Counted from the first letter of the stretch, positions 25,271-35,496 are shown. The stretch is 64,000 nt of DNA from Halobacillus litoralis (GCF_004101865.1 NZ_CP026118.1:558001-622000), one strand, 5' to 3'. Program-made: numbers and translations. Notes: a model not told the origin generated them from the letters alone.

Positions 25271-26020
25271 TCATACCGAGCTGACGACAAGGACTGTGCC
25301 CAATAGAATGATCAGACCAAAAACATAACGTTCAAACTTATGGCTAGGGATGCGACGATGGATAAAAAAACCGAGCAGAGTTGCTATGACGATAGCAGGC
25401 AGTGAAAGGCCGAATAATAGAAATAAATCCTTTGTCCATAGACCTCCAATCGCCTGGCCGATCACAACAAGAAGACCGGAAATCAAGAAATGGGCTTGAA
25501 GCATGCCACGGAAGCGAGCAGGCTCCCATCGACGCATCGTTCCATATACTACCACTGGCACTCCATTGAAGTTATAAGCGCTCCCCAGCATTCCGGCAGC
25601 GAAGCCAAAGGGGATCGCCCAAAAAGGTTCATTCAACAACTGACGCTGATTTTTTTCAGTAAGCATCGGCTTGGCTATGGAATAACAGCCATAGACGATA
25701 AGAAATAGCCCAAGCCCTATAGAGATGAACAGCCCGGAGGCGAACTTGACTAAGAGAAGCCCTGCCGGGATGCCAATAAGTGTCATAATAGCTAAACGGA
25801 TAAGGATAGCCCGATCGACGTACTGCCAGCTTGTTGAAACAGTAAAAACAGCTACTGTTAATCCCGCCAAACCGATTAGCGAAATGGCCGTATGTAGTTC
25901 AATCGGAAGTAAAGCGAGTAATGGCATGCTGATGACAGCTTCCCCAAACCCGAACGTAGACCGCATCAGTGCTCCGACAAACACTGCAGCAATTACTAGG
26001 ATAATTAGTGTTGTAGTCAT
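25271..26020 (-). CDS. TauE/SafE-family sulfite (or anion) exporter
   Basis: 249 residues, about eight helices in two repeated halves; the halves each carry a FGFGEAV (residues 23-29) or NFNGVPVVVYG (about residue 150) motif typical of the TauE/SafE family. Members export sulfite or sulfoacetate or act on other small anions; no sulfur gene adjoins, so the substrate is open. ATG 26020 is used; the upstream ribosome site is weak. Located between MITE copy 2 and a divergent peptidase gene. Confidence 0.8.
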   Translation of the reverse strand: MTTTLIILVIAAVFVGALMRSTFGFGEAVISMPLLALLPIELHTAISLIGLAGLTVAVFTVSTSWQYVDRAILIRLAIMTLIGIPAGLLLVKFASGLFISIGLGLFLIVYGCYSIAKPMLTEKNQRQLLNEPFWAIPFGFAAGMLGSAYNFNGVPVVVYGTMRRWEPARFRGMLQAHFLISGLLVVIGQAIGGLWTKDLFLLFGLSLPAIVIATLLGFFIHRRIPSHKFERYVFGLIILLGTVLVVSSV

Positions 26021-26388
26021 ATAATCTGAACAGCTCCAAATAAACAGTATCGTTCTGGTTATAAAAAATCCATACCGAAGTCTGAGGCCCCCAGAGGGTT
26101 TGTTGTTCTTTCAAATCCTCTGAACCACTTCTAACTTCGAATGATTCCTATAACTTTTTATAGACGTTCCTTTTTCATTGTACCCCAAAAAAATTGACAC
26201 TTCCGTTCCGAACGCTTGTATCTTCTTATCTTTTTTAAAATCCTGGATTATTGGTAATTCGTTTACCCCTCACTAGTTTTCATACAAAAACTATGCCACA
26301 TTCAAACACTGAAGACTGTTTTCACCGGCAAAGAAAGTCGTTTAACTTCAACCTCAAGTGGAATGGTTAAAAAAAGCAGGAAAGAAAG
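26021..26388. other. Divergent intergenic region
   Basis: About 370 bases between the TauE exporter and the M14 peptidase. On the plus strand TTGACA with a weak -10 (TGTATC) 17 bases on occurs at about 26198-26226 and may serve the peptidase gene. No other structure was seen. Confidence 0.4.
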
Positions 26389-26400
26389 GTGGCAGGACTT

Positions 26401-27531
26401 ATGGTTGACACTGAAAAATATTTTAATAGAAGTTACGCGCAATCCAGAAATGAATTCCGCAAACATTTATCTACCATCAAAGAAAAGTGGCCGTCTGCAG
26501 AATTATTCACTCAATCGATCGGCAAAGAAGAAGACAATACCATAGATATCATTTATTCTGAGGCGAACTCTTCTAATAAGCAAGTTCTCTTTTTCACCAC
26601 AGGGGAACATGGAATTGAAGGATATGCCGGAGCAGCGGTAGTTCATTTATTTGTTGAAGAATATTTGGATCAAGTCGATCCACAATCGACAGGCATTTGT
26701 TTCGTCCATGCGATCAACCCGTGGGGAATGAAGAATTTGCGCCGTGTCACTGAAAATAATGTGGATTTGAACCGCAATTATTTTTTCGAACAAGGCACCG
26801 TACCTGAAACCGTAAACCAGTACTACGCAAAAGAGAGCGAAATTTTCCAGCCTAATGGGGTGGTGAAAGATATAAAAAAAGAAAAAACAGCTTTATATGA
26901 GCAGCTAAGCAAAGGGATGATGAATGAAGGTCACAGCGGTATCAAAACAGCGAAAGGCATGGGGCAATTCGAATTTGAACGAGGCGTTTATTACGGTGGT
27001 TCTGAGGAAGAAGAGTCCACAAAGCACATGAAGGAATGGCAGCATAAAATACTGACCACCTATTCCCGTGTCATTCATATGGACTGGCATACCGCACTTG
27101 GACCGACAAATGAAGTCACCATGGTCATGTCAGAACATGACGAACGGGAAGAGGAAGAACTGAAAGCACAATACGGAATGAATAACATCAAAAAATTCAC
27201 TCCGAAAAATGTAAAAGGAGATTCTACTAATTATTTTCATAAATTAAAGAAGGAAGTAAGCCCGGATACAAAACTCTTCTCCGCCCTGTTCGAATTCGGC
27301 ACTTTTGGGGCGGATAAAAAAGCAGAGCTGCGTGAACTCACTACCATCATTCTAGAAAACCAACTGTACTGGGAAGGAGCTGTGCATGAGGAAGATCGAC
27401 AATGGATTCTCGAGGAATTCAATAACATGTTTTATCCTGATGAGGAAGCATGGAGAGAAGCGGTATTAAAAGAAGCGCGTCTGGCCATTACTTCTGTCCT
27501 TAAAGAAGAGGGCCTCCTCTTACCAGCTTAA
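26401..27531 (+). CDS. M14-type metallopeptidase (DUF2817)
   Basis: 376 residues. The zinc motif of carboxypeptidase-like proteins appears as TTGEHGIEGYAG (about residues 67-78), followed by INPWGMKNLRRVTENNVDLNRN (the N-x-D-x-N-R substrate motif, shown in part as VDLNRN near residue 124) and HMDWHTALGP (third ligand near residue 228); a catalytic Glu lies in LFEFGTFG near residue 302. No signal peptide, so it acts inside the cell, on an unknown peptide or amide. ATG 26401 lies eight bases after AAAGGTGG. Confidence 0.8.
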   Translation: MVDTEKYFNRSYAQSRNEFRKHLSTIKEKWPSAELFTQSIGKEEDNTIDIIYSEANSSNKQVLFFTTGEHGIEGYAGAAVVHLFVEEYLDQVDPQSTGICFVHAINPWGMKNLRRVTENNVDLNRNYFFEQGTVPETVNQYYAKESEIFQPNGVVKDIKKEKTALYEQLSKGMMNEGHSGIKTAKGMGQFEFERGVYYGGSEEEESTKHMKEWQHKILTTYSRVIHMDWHTALGPTNEVTMVMSEHDEREEEELKAQYGMNNIKKFTPKNVKGDSTNYFHKLKKEVSPDTKLFSALFEFGTFGADKKAELRELTTIILENQLYWEGAVHEEDRQWILEEFNNMFYPDEEAWREAVLKEARLAITSVLKEEGLLLPA

Positions 27532-27594
27532 TCATTGAATTAATGGAAATACTCTCAGATCAAATGTGAACAGGTGGAGTGGCCGACCCAACCA

Positions 27595-27624
27595 GAAAAC
27601 GCTCAGATGATCTGAGCGTTTTCT
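27595..27624 (+). terminator. Rho-independent terminator
   Basis: GAAAACGCTCAGA / TCTGAGCGTTTTC, a 13-bp stem, closing the peptidase gene; T-runs on both strands. Confidence 0.9.
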
Positions 27625-27682
27625 TGCCCATAGAATTTTCCGCTAAAACATGCAAAGAATCTTCCTGACACTTAAAATGTGG

Positions 27683-28054
27683 TTATCTGTGTTGATCTAC
27701 AAGAATAGGGTTCCCATCTGGATCCTCAATTGTAAAATGGCCTTTTCCTTCTCCTGATTCGTCCGTTCGTGACAATATTTTAATTCCCTTTTCTTCAAGC
27801 TGCTTTTGCAGCTCTCTGACATCCGAATACGATTCAATATTTTCAGCGTTTTGGTCCCAACCTGGATTGAAAGTTAAAATGTTCTTTTCAAACATTCCCT
27901 GGAACAATCCAATGATGCAATCGTCATTTTTCATAATAAGCCAATTTTGGGAGAGGTCTCCACCTAAGACTTGAAAGCCTAAGTTTTCATAAAAAGATTT
28001 CGAAACCGTGATATCTTTTACCGTCAAACTTACTGAAAATGCTCCTAATTCCAT
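27683..28054 (-). CDS. VOC-family (glyoxalase/bleomycin-resistance-like) protein
   Basis: 123 residues from ATG 28054, preceded by AAAGGAGGAGAAAAT. One vicinal-oxygen-chelate domain: [20 protein letters not shown] at the start, [11 protein letters not shown] in the middle and the [15 protein letters not shown] strand at the C-terminus. Such proteins are metal-dependent isomerases, dioxygenases or drug-binding proteins. There is no gene context to narrow this. The longer open frame back to 28135 lacks a start site. Confidence 0.8.
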   Translation of the reverse strand: MELGAFSVSLTVKDITVSKSFYENLGFQVLGGDLSQNWLIMKNDDCIIGLFQGMFEKNILTFNPGWDQNAENIESYSDVRELQKQLEEKGIKILSRTDESGEGKGHFTIEDPDGNPILVDQHR

Positions 28055-28180
28055 ATTTTCTCCTCCTTTAGTATTGGCCCTGGTATTTATTTCTATAAAC
28101 CTTAGTATACCTGAGCACTGGACAATTTCCACCACATTTGTAGCTATTTGTGAATCTTCAATTCTGTGAATTCAGGCCGC

Positions 28181-28518
28181 CATAGCCACTATAAAACCCT
28201 TCTCAATCCAAAGGAGCTGTCAACGTTTGTTGTTGCTTCCCACGAATCGCTTGTCGGTGGGTGCTTGCCACGGGCACGGCCTCAGCTAACTTGGACAAGA
28301 AGATCACTTGACCAAGTGGATCTTCGGCTCGCGCTGTTCCCGCAGGCGTCACCACCGAACGCTCTTCGTGGAAGCAACGAGGCCTATCTGAAAAGAGTGA
28401 TGTTTTTTGATTTAAATATGTCTTATCGAAATAAAGAAGCCGAGTTGAACGATAAAATCGTCCGGCCCGGCCATTCTTTGATGCATAAATCAGAAAGTTG
28501 CAGTTCTTCAGTAGCCTC
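28181..28518 (+). mobile_element. MITE-like element, copy 3
   Basis: Left end GCCACTATAAAACCC is degraded from GAGGCCACTGAAAAACCC; right end TTCTTCAGTAGCCTC is intact. Contains CACGAATCGCTTGTCGGTGG, the ACTTGGACAAGAAGATCACTTGACCAAGT stem (in part, at about 28289-28317), the CGCGCTGTTCCCGCAGGCGT segment and the AGCCGAGTTGAACGATAAAA segment. The open frame across it is not a gene. Confidence 0.75.
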
Positions 28519-28825
28519 ACTTCGTCCTGTGGGGTCTCAGCTGTCCCGCACACCCCAGTCCTTAAGCCAATGGAGGCTGAATTTTGGTTGGAAATCTTAA
28601 ACCGCACAACTGCTGTCCAGCTCCAGTGCCTAGCGGCTAGTGAGACTCCCCTCGCTTCTGTACGATAAGTCAACATCGAATCGCTATGCTCTACGGGTTT
28701 CCTTTATCTCCTCCAGAAACAGCAGCAATGGCTATGACCTTAGGTTTGTCAGTCACCTTTTTCACCCCCCTTTCATTTTTAAGAGTCTCCCCTCCAGGTT
28801 ACTGTGCAGAATTCATCCACACCTC
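28519..28825. repeat. Intergenic stretch with repeat fragments
   Basis: Follows MITE copy 3. TGGGGT...ACCCCA (28529-28556) can form a short hairpin, and 28616-28632 (CCAGCTCCAGTGCCTAG) matches the terminal part of the second repeat family (12024-12148, 39886-40005). The rest is AT-rich and shows no gene. Confidence 0.45.
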
Positions 28826-29860
28826 CTATTGGAAGCTAGGCAATTTCCAATCAAACCATCTTCCATGTCCTTCTGTATCTCCAATCGTTCTTTCTTCTTT
28901 TATACCATTGATAAATGAATCCATATGTAATTTCCGATCGCTTATATTATTGTAAATATGGAAAACATCTCTTTTACTGCCGATCCTGTTCACTTTTTGC
29001 AGCAACTCTGTTTTTACTGCTTCCGGCATCTGGTTGGCCACATGGGTATGGAAGATACATAGTACCTCATCTTCAGAGGAGTTGCCGGCTAAATCTGAAA
29101 GCATTGCCACCCCGTCCCCCTCGATCAGCTTTGGAGGAGCGATTCTCAATTGTTCCACCGCTTTGTCGAAGGTGCGTAGCCTTTCCTTATGTTCCGGCCA
29201 AATAAGCGCTTTCAACCAAAGATACTCCTCCTCATCGGTTAAGTCGCTAATCTGTAAATCTACCCCTACCCGGTCTTTAACCAAAGGAGGAGGTGTAAGG
29301 AAATCAGGCACACTTCCTTCCCGCACCTTTGAGGTCAAATGAACAACTGAGTTTTCATTCCCATAATTTTTTCCGGTTCCATAAGAGTAAGAGTATTGAT
29401 CCCACAGCAATTGCAACCCTGCGCTTGAACCAATTTCGATTAAAGAAAGCGGCTTTTCAGTCTTTTGATGGATATGACAAAAGGCTGGATAGAGATATGC
29501 ACACCTCCCCACTTCATTCGTTTGCACAAGCTTGGTCCGTAACAACGCGATTATTTCTTCTCTATATACCTCACAAAAATCCTGAAAAAACGGATAAGGG
29601 TCTCCCTCCTGCACCGTTTCAGCCACAATACTTGGATAAAACGCCTGCAAGTGATGCTGCTTCCCTTGGAATAAAAGGTAATGAACGGATCCGAATAATA
29701 GATTAGGGATCGGCTGGCCTTCTTGAGCGTGAGAACATAAATTTAATAGCTCTTCATCTTCAGCGATTTCTAATGCTAATGTTTTGTATAATAGACTCGA
29801 GCCTTCACACTCGATTGCGGCAAAATCCTCAAATATTTTTTTCAGCTGATTGGTATCCAT
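28826..29860 (-). CDS. DUF2332-family protein
   Basis: 344 residues from ATG 29860, after GGGGGAAAGGTG. The motif SLIEIGSSAGLQLLWDQYSY near residue 142 and the final HGRWFDW characterise the DUF2332 family, conserved in Firmicutes and Actinobacteria. The GSSAGL element resembles a nucleotide or SAM-binding loop of methyltransferases, but no enzyme activity is known to me. It lies 42 bases downstream of the large membrane gene on the same strand and may be co-transcribed. Confidence 0.75.
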   Translation of the reverse strand: MDTNQLKKIFEDFAAIECEGSSLLYKTLALEIAEDEELLNLCSHAQEGQPIPNLLFGSVHYLLFQGKQHHLQAFYPSIVAETVQEGDPYPFFQDFCEVYREEIIALLRTKLVQTNEVGRCAYLYPAFCHIHQKTEKPLSLIEIGSSAGLQLLWDQYSYSYGTGKNYGNENSVVHLTSKVREGSVPDFLTPPPLVKDRVGVDLQISDLTDEEEYLWLKALIWPEHKERLRTFDKAVEQLRIAPPKLIEGDGVAMLSDLAGNSSEDEVLCIFHTHVANQMPEAVKTELLQKVNRIGSKRDVFHIYNNISDRKLHMDSFINGIKEERTIGDTEGHGRWFDWKLPSFQ

Positions 29861-29902
29861 CACCTTTCCCCCTATCATTTAAATGCTTGTCAACGTTGAA
29901 AA

Positions 29903-32900
29903 TCAGTTCCATTTTTTCAGAGCCGCCCATAACCCTTTCAGTTTCCGTTCGATAGGGTTGCTCGCATTTGTTTGCTGTTTTTGCCATTCATTGTAACTGG
30001 CGATTCCGATCAGGATAATGCCTGCCAATAGCAGGTAGACCCACCATGGCATATTGCCCCAATAAGGCTTCGTTTGATAAAGCACATTGAATATCAGGAC
30101 GCCCATTCCTACAAAAAAGTAAGATTTGATTCGCCACTGCATACCGGCAATCATAGAAAGCAGCGATAACCCACCGATGATCCATGCGTCCCAGATGGTG
30201 TGACTTCGGATAGCATCAATAACCAAATAGGCAGCAATGAGCAATAGCACTGCAAATTGAACGTGGTTCATTATCGGTGCATATTCTTTCCATGTACTTT
30301 TTTTCAAGAAGAAAAGAACGACGAGAACAGGTAACACGAGCAACTCTGCTTCTATCAAGTCCGGTATCATATGGCGATGATCAACCAGTCCGACAATATA
30401 GCTAGCATATAAACATCCGGCACCAGCAGTATGGAAAATCTTCTGCAGTATAGGCTTCGACCATTTGCCGGCATTGATGAAGAGCCACAAGCTGAGAAGG
30501 AGAAGCGGAGTAATCTGAATCCAAACATTCTCATCCATCATTGTTGTGAGGTTTGTGTAAGCAATGTACACAAGCGCCGTCCATGAATAGGCATCCACTT
30601 CATATTTCGGGCTGATCAAATATTTATGAAAGTAACGCCCGGCTGTGACAAGGACGCCAATACAAATTACCATGATAGTAAGAAAAGTGAGCCTCTCCCA
30701 ATCCATGCTTACCTTTTCCCATAATCCGATCGTCAGGATTAATGGAATGAAACGGGCAAGTGTCCACCCTCTCCGGTGTAAAAAGAAAAGGATCAGCACT
30801 GCATAGCCAAGGACAACCAGCCAGTCAAGGGAGAACCATCGGCCTGGCTGGTTTATGATCACCATCAGCCCGATCATTGAAAATGGAATCAAGTACCATT
30901 CAATCCTGCGACTCCATTCTAATGGTACTGCTCCCCACAATACTGCAAAACAAAGACTAGTTAAGATATAGACAAATTCGGACGGTATCGATACGCCCCA
31001 TCCGTAAAAGTCTTTACTCGTCAGTATCATGACAAAGAATGTTGTCATACCCGCGTACAACATCAGCCTGGTTACCCATTCATGCTTGGTATTCAGTGAG
31101 CTGAATATATATATAGCTAACGGGATGACCAACACCCATGGCTGAACATTGCCAATGCCCAGTTGATCTAAGTAATAAACAGCAATCAGCAATGGCAGCA
31201 ATCCATGCCCAAGCCAATAAAAGTACGGCCTGATTCCCGGCCATTTCTTCTCTCCTAACTCTCCGATGCCAACAAGAAGCACCGGCGCAAAGACCAGATA
31301 GATGAAATGGGCGGAGAATGAATCCAACGCTAATGTATCCATCAGGGAAGCATAAAATGCCAGGGTGACCAGGGATACGAGCAGCCATAAGAATGTTTGT
31401 TTTGCAAATTGGACCAGACTGTACAGCATGGCAATTCCAACCAGCAGGATCAACGGTCTGACCACATCCCCTTCAACTTGAGTGTTGTTCAATAGTAAGA
31501 CCATACCAAGACTGTAGGATACCTGGCTGACGTAAAAAGTCGCTGTGGAAAGCTCCTTTTCACTAACCCTCTTCCAGCCTAGATGAACAATCAAAAGCAA
31601 GACACCTATGACCGCATAATGAAAAGGCATGGAAAGACTTTCTTCATAGCCTGGAAACCTGTCACTCATAGGTTCATAGATTATGGCCCCTGCCAGGAGC
31701 AAATTGATAGGCTGGCCCCAAACAGCAGTTATTTTGATATCGTGGCTGCTGTGCTTTCTTTTCACCAGATAGCATTGGATGCTGACGAGCAGTAACATGA
31801 GTGCACTGTAACCATAAATCATCTCATACAACGCATAGACGACTGCTCCAGCCATCACCATCAGACATAAATGAAAAGTACTTTCCTGAATCACCTTCAA
31901 CCAGGTATTTTCTGTCCATAAGCCGACATACACAAGCACCAGTGAAGCACCTGCAAATAAGAAAAAGAACAACGGACCTGTTTCGGTCAACTCCCATAGC
32001 TGCCAAAGGGTAATAAAGAAAAACACTGGTGTCATGTAAAGGATTACCACGTATCCAGTTAAATTAGCAAGGAGCAAATAATTGGCGGTGATGATGACAT
32101 AGGCTGTCAACAATACCCAGGAACCTTCTTCTCCTCTTAATAAAATGCTCTCATAACTGATATAGACAAAAGCGAAAAATGAGACGACTCCACTCGTGTA
32201 TCGAAAGACTTTTTCCACAAACTTGTGGTTTCTGAAGGCATAGGCAAATCCTAAATAAATCAATCCAACCAGTGCATACACCGTCAAGTCCAGCGACTGG
32301 AGAGGAGAATGTTCCACCAATTGATAAATGGCGTAAACAACCATCACCGAAAAGACAAATTGGTATTCTTTCGTTTTATAGACGAAGACCATCGCCATGT
32401 AAATACCAGCCGTCAATAAGAGATTGAAACTGTAGAACACTTCACTCTCAAAGAAAAACAAGAGAAGCAGGGTTGATAATACAAGGTTCATCTGAGCATA
32501 CAGGGGAAATTCTTTCATGAATAACTGCCATTTTTCTGAATCTTTGAAACGCACATGAAAAACGAGCAGCCCTGCATTAAAGACCATCAGCAATAAATAA
32601 AAAACATCTGTAGCTAAGGGAAGAGCCCCGAGTGCAAAACCTACCGATAACGATAGAAACAGAAGGGAAATCCACACATATAAACGCGACTGATGGACAA
32701 AAGCAATCCGAACATACAACGGCAGTGGGAGAAATGCACCCAAGAAACCGAGCAGATACCTTCCCTCTCCGAATAGAGATAAATAGCTTCCCAGCAACTC
32801 AAAGTAACCGATCGCCACAATGGCAATAGGAATTAACAAACTTCCAAGAGTCAAGAAAGCAAAGGCCGTTTGTGTAATCTTCAGGAATCTTCCAGTCACA

Positions 32901-33310
32901 TAACTAAGCCCGAAGAAAAATAACGACACAAACGCCAGCGAGAACACTTTCATCCCGGCTCCCATCTGATTCCACTGACTCGTAGCGACAATCAGACCTG
33001 TAATAAGCAACAGTGATACACCTAAAATCAATGACCAGGTGATATTCCGTTCACGGATTTCTTCTGCTGATTTTACTTTTTTCACTTTCTCAGGTTTTGC
33101 TGGTTCCGGCTTAGCCTCCTCCACCGGTTCAGCTCTATCTACTTTCATCGCCTCTTTCTGCTTTTGCAGAGATTGTTGCTCATTGATATCTGAATGGTGC
33201 GCCTCTAGGACTCTCCCATATTCATCATCGGACAAATAACCTTCGTTCCATAAGTGGACAAGTCTTTCCTTGAAAATCGCCTGTCTCTTTTCTTCTGATA
33301 AATAAGACAC
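29903..33310 (-). CDS. Very large multi-pass membrane protein
   Basis: 1135 residues. The first 45 residues form a short helical module (ERLVHLWNEGYLSDDEYGRVLEAH) like SHOCT-type domains, then an acidic and Lys-Pro-rich linker (residues 58-85), then roughly 30 transmembrane helices with almost no large loops up to the C-terminus. No transport or enzyme motif was found. It may belong to the DUF2157-like group of giant membrane proteins in Bacillales; function unknown. The start ATG 33310 has GGGGGAGC upstream. Such genes are easy targets for frameshift, yet this one is intact. Confidence 0.75.
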   Translation of the reverse strand: MSYLSEEKRQAIFKERLVHLWNEGYLSDDEYGRVLEAHHSDINEQQSLQKQKEAMKVDRAEPVEEAKPEPAKPEKVKKVKSAEEIRERNITWSLILGVSLLLITGLIVATSQWNQMGAGMKVFSLAFVSLFFFGLSYVTGRFLKITQTAFAFLTLGSLLIPIAIVAIGYFELLGSYLSLFGEGRYLLGFLGAFLPLPLYVRIAFVHQSRLYVWISLLFLSLSVGFALGALPLATDVFYLLLMVFNAGLLVFHVRFKDSEKWQLFMKEFPLYAQMNLVLSTLLLLFFFESEVFYSFNLLLTAGIYMAMVFVYKTKEYQFVFSVMVVYAIYQLVEHSPLQSLDLTVYALVGLIYLGFAYAFRNHKFVEKVFRYTSGVVSFFAFVYISYESILLRGEEGSWVLLTAYVIITANYLLLANLTGYVVILYMTPVFFFITLWQLWELTETGPLFFFLFAGASLVLVYVGLWTENTWLKVIQESTFHLCLMVMAGAVVYALYEMIYGYSALMLLLVSIQCYLVKRKHSSHDIKITAVWGQPINLLLAGAIIYEPMSDRFPGYEESLSMPFHYAVIGVLLLIVHLGWKRVSEKELSTATFYVSQVSYSLGMVLLLNNTQVEGDVVRPLILLVGIAMLYSLVQFAKQTFLWLLVSLVTLAFYASLMDTLALDSFSAHFIYLVFAPVLLVGIGELGEKKWPGIRPYFYWLGHGLLPLLIAVYYLDQLGIGNVQPWVLVIPLAIYIFSSLNTKHEWVTRLMLYAGMTTFFVMILTSKDFYGWGVSIPSEFVYILTSLCFAVLWGAVPLEWSRRIEWYLIPFSMIGLMVIINQPGRWFSLDWLVVLGYAVLILFFLHRRGWTLARFIPLILTIGLWEKVSMDWERLTFLTIMVICIGVLVTAGRYFHKYLISPKYEVDAYSWTALVYIAYTNLTTMMDENVWIQITPLLLLSLWLFINAGKWSKPILQKIFHTAGAGCLYASYIVGLVDHRHMIPDLIEAELLVLPVLVVLFFLKKSTWKEYAPIMNHVQFAVLLLIAAYLVIDAIRSHTIWDAWIIGGLSLLSMIAGMQWRIKSYFFVGMGVLIFNVLYQTKPYWGNMPWWVYLLLAGIILIGIASYNEWQKQQTNASNPIERKLKGLWAALKKWN

Positions 33311-33442
33311 ATTGCTCCCCCTTTCGCCCGATTGTTAAGTGTAATATTACACCTTAACGACACTGAAATCAACCTTTATTTTCCATATTCATATGTAACA
33401 TCAATGAAACTATGAGCCAAGATCTTTTTCAAGAAGTGTCTG

Positions 33443-33660
33443 TTAAATGGAGAAAATAAGAACTAATAATAGAGATGCAGCAGCGATAAATGAAAAGACC
33501 GCCATCGGTTTACTTTCAGTTCTGCTGCACCTGTCACGAGCATCAAAGTACCAGGAAATAAAAGCATGTAAGAAAGTACATTATCATTTCCAGTGATCGA
33601 CGCATAGTTGAATATTCCGATACATATGACTGCCAAAACGACTCGGGTGATTGCTAACAT
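33443..33660 (-). pseudogene. Small membrane protein (DUF3953-like) with probable frameshift
   Basis: ATG 33660 (MLAITRVVLAV) has GGAG seven bases upstream and encodes two good helices. In the open frame the protein ends abruptly at 33463 with RWRSFHLSLLHLYY. In the next frame, the same DNA gives KPMAVFSFIAAASLLLVLIFSI, a convincing third helix ending at 33443. A one- or two-base change between about 33515 and 33535 would join them. The intact form resembles the DUF3953/YczI-type small membrane proteins. Alternatively the frameshifted tail is tolerated. Confidence 0.55.
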
Positions 33661-33693
33661 TTTCCCACTCCTGAAGTTCATTTTTCCTTCCAT

Positions 33694-35496
33694 TTATCTT
33701 TTTGTCAGATACGAGAAGGATAAAATGAGTCCAGATCCGTATAAACCTAATGCAATATAGGCAGGGAGCAAATGAATGAATGTTGTATATCCAATCATGA
33801 TATGGACGAATATTCCTGCAGCAAAAGCCGGGATGCCTCCTATAAGATACATCCACCATAACCATCGTTTTCCTTCATGAAACCCCCAGAGTGCAGCCAT
33901 TAGCACGAGCGAGCCCACACTGATCAAGGCACTACCGAAACCGGCCCGGTCATGGGCAACGACGGGGATCAGCCGTTCATTGAAAGCCTGGATCATATCT
34001 GGAGGCATGCACAGGTACTGGATATCCGTCGGGATAAACACACTGGATACCCCGATTACCGAAATAATGATTCCTCCCAGTACAAAAGCAAACCCTAAAA
34101 CTACAAGACAAAATTGGCCATATACCCCAAGCTTCCATGCGCGACTATTCTTCCGGTTCGGTGAGGAAGGTGTTTCTTTCAATCCACGTGATTGAATCGC
34201 CCCTGTCATATACATAGGAAGGAGAACGAGCCAAAACACTAGATGCAGCCAATCGAAATATCCATATCCTATGAAGAATAGAATGCCTGCAAAACCTGTA
34301 ATAGCTGCAAAGTCAATGGCTTGCCTGGCCCACCTCAGTCCATGACGGACGCCGAATCCAGCCAACATCATATAAATAAAACCACCGGAAATCATTGTTC
34401 CTGCCAAGGTCATGCGATCGTGTTTCATGAACCAGATCATTCGCTCATTAAATAGCAGCAGCTCTTCTCTTGTCATTCCTAAAAAATGTTCATCATATGG
34501 AAGAATGACCGAGGTCAAACTGAACATCAAGGCCAGAAGGCCTCCGAGCAAGATCGACAGCCCAAAGAGAAAATACCAATTCCACCCTGTATCAGGAATC
34601 CCCCTCTCCCCTTTTTCATCAATTAAAGCTTCATAGATCCGCTTCGGCAAACCAGGGCCTGTATCGATGTATTCACTTGATAATAGGAGCAGGTCCGCAC
34701 CCTCATCCAACAATTCGATCGCATCCGCAGGTTCACGGATTCCACCTACCGTGATTTTATGTAAGCCCGGATATTTCTTTAAACTATGCTTATGATTTTC
34801 CTTATTGATCACGGTATCTTCGCCTGCTTGTTCTTCCAGTATAATTCCAGACAGCCATTTAAGCTCATCCTCAAGTTGAACATCCTCCACCAGATGACTT
34901 GGCACCCTTACATAAAGAGGTTTATATTCATTCAGGAGCATCAAGTCTGTCGGATGCAATTCATTTTTCATTTGTTGATAAGAAATACTATAAAACCCTT
35001 CGTATGGCTGCAATTGGTCAGCCAAGTGCATGATTTCCTCTTGCGAACCCTTCAAATGAAAAAGAAGTGGCTGGCTGATATTATCCCGCACAAGATGATC
35101 CAGCGTCTTTTGCAGTCCTATCGATTCGCCCCTCGCAGGGAAAGCGATGGTCCGATTCGCGAGGGTTCTTTTCGGATATAATGGACGTCGTTCTTCCTCT
35201 AATGTGACGGGTCCGATTTCTATGAACCCAAAGCCTAACTGACTGAAAGCTTTCGTTCCGGATAACTGCGGATCCATCTTTCCGGCAAGTCCAACAGGTC
35301 CTGAAAAAGGAAGACCGTTAATGGAAGTGTGCAGCCGGTCCGAAATCTCTTCTCTTCCTAAAAAATGAATGAACCCGCTCCCCCCTGGTAAAGAAGCGAT
35401 TCGGTTCATGTTTTTATGTATGAATTCTCTGGAAGCTTTTGTTGATAACTTCTTCAGCCAGGGTTTGAATAATACATGATAGGACCAATCCGGCAT
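33694..35496 (-). CDS. Dihydroorotate-dehydrogenase-like domain fused to a membrane domain
   Basis: 600 residues in two parts. Residues 1-300 follow class-2 DHODH: an N-terminal helix pair, PFSGPVGLAGKMD (about residue 63), LGFGFIEIGPVT (about residue 88) and the C-terminal phosphate-binding VGGIREPADAIELLDEGAD followed by YIDTGPGLPKRIYEAL. Residues about 305-600 add some eight transmembrane helices in two similar halves, both with a DEHFL/NERMIWF or FNERLIPVVAHDR motif (NER and HDR twice). Catalytic residues of DHODH (the NxxSPN motif and its Ser/Cys base) are not evident, so a pseudoenzyme is likely. It lies just upstream of the DUF3953-like pseudogene. Confidence 0.75.
   Translation of the reverse strand: MPDWSYHVLFKPWLKKLSTKASREFIHKNMNRIASLPGGSGFIHFLGREEISDRLHTSINGLPFSGPVGLAGKMDPQLSGTKAFSQLGFGFIEIGPVTLEEERRPLYPKRTLANRTIAFPARGESIGLQKTLDHLVRDNISQPLLFHLKGSQEEIMHLADQLQPYEGFYSISYQQMKNELHPTDLMLLNEYKPLYVRVPSHLVEDVQLEDELKWLSGIILEEQAGEDTVINKENHKHSLKKYPGLHKITVGGIREPADAIELLDEGADLLLLSSEYIDTGPGLPKRIYEALIDEKGERGIPDTGWNWYFLFGLSILLGGLLALMFSLTSVILPYDEHFLGMTREELLLFNERMIWFMKHDRMTLAGTMISGGFIYMMLAGFGVRHGLRWARQAIDFAAITGFAGILFFIGYGYFDWLHLVFWLVLLPMYMTGAIQSRGLKETPSSPNRKNSRAWKLGVYGQFCLVVLGFAFVLGGIIISVIGVSSVFIPTDIQYLCMPPDMIQAFNERLIPVVAHDRAGFGSALISVGSLVLMAALWGFHEGKRWLWWMYLIGGIPAFAAGIFVHIMIGYTTFIHLLPAYIALGLYGSGLILSFSYLTKR

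Noticed and set aside
28166..28676. Open frames on both strands across MITE copy 3
   Set aside because: The same frames recur in other copies because the DNA is repeated; there is no ribosome site and internal deletions between copies do not preserve the frame.
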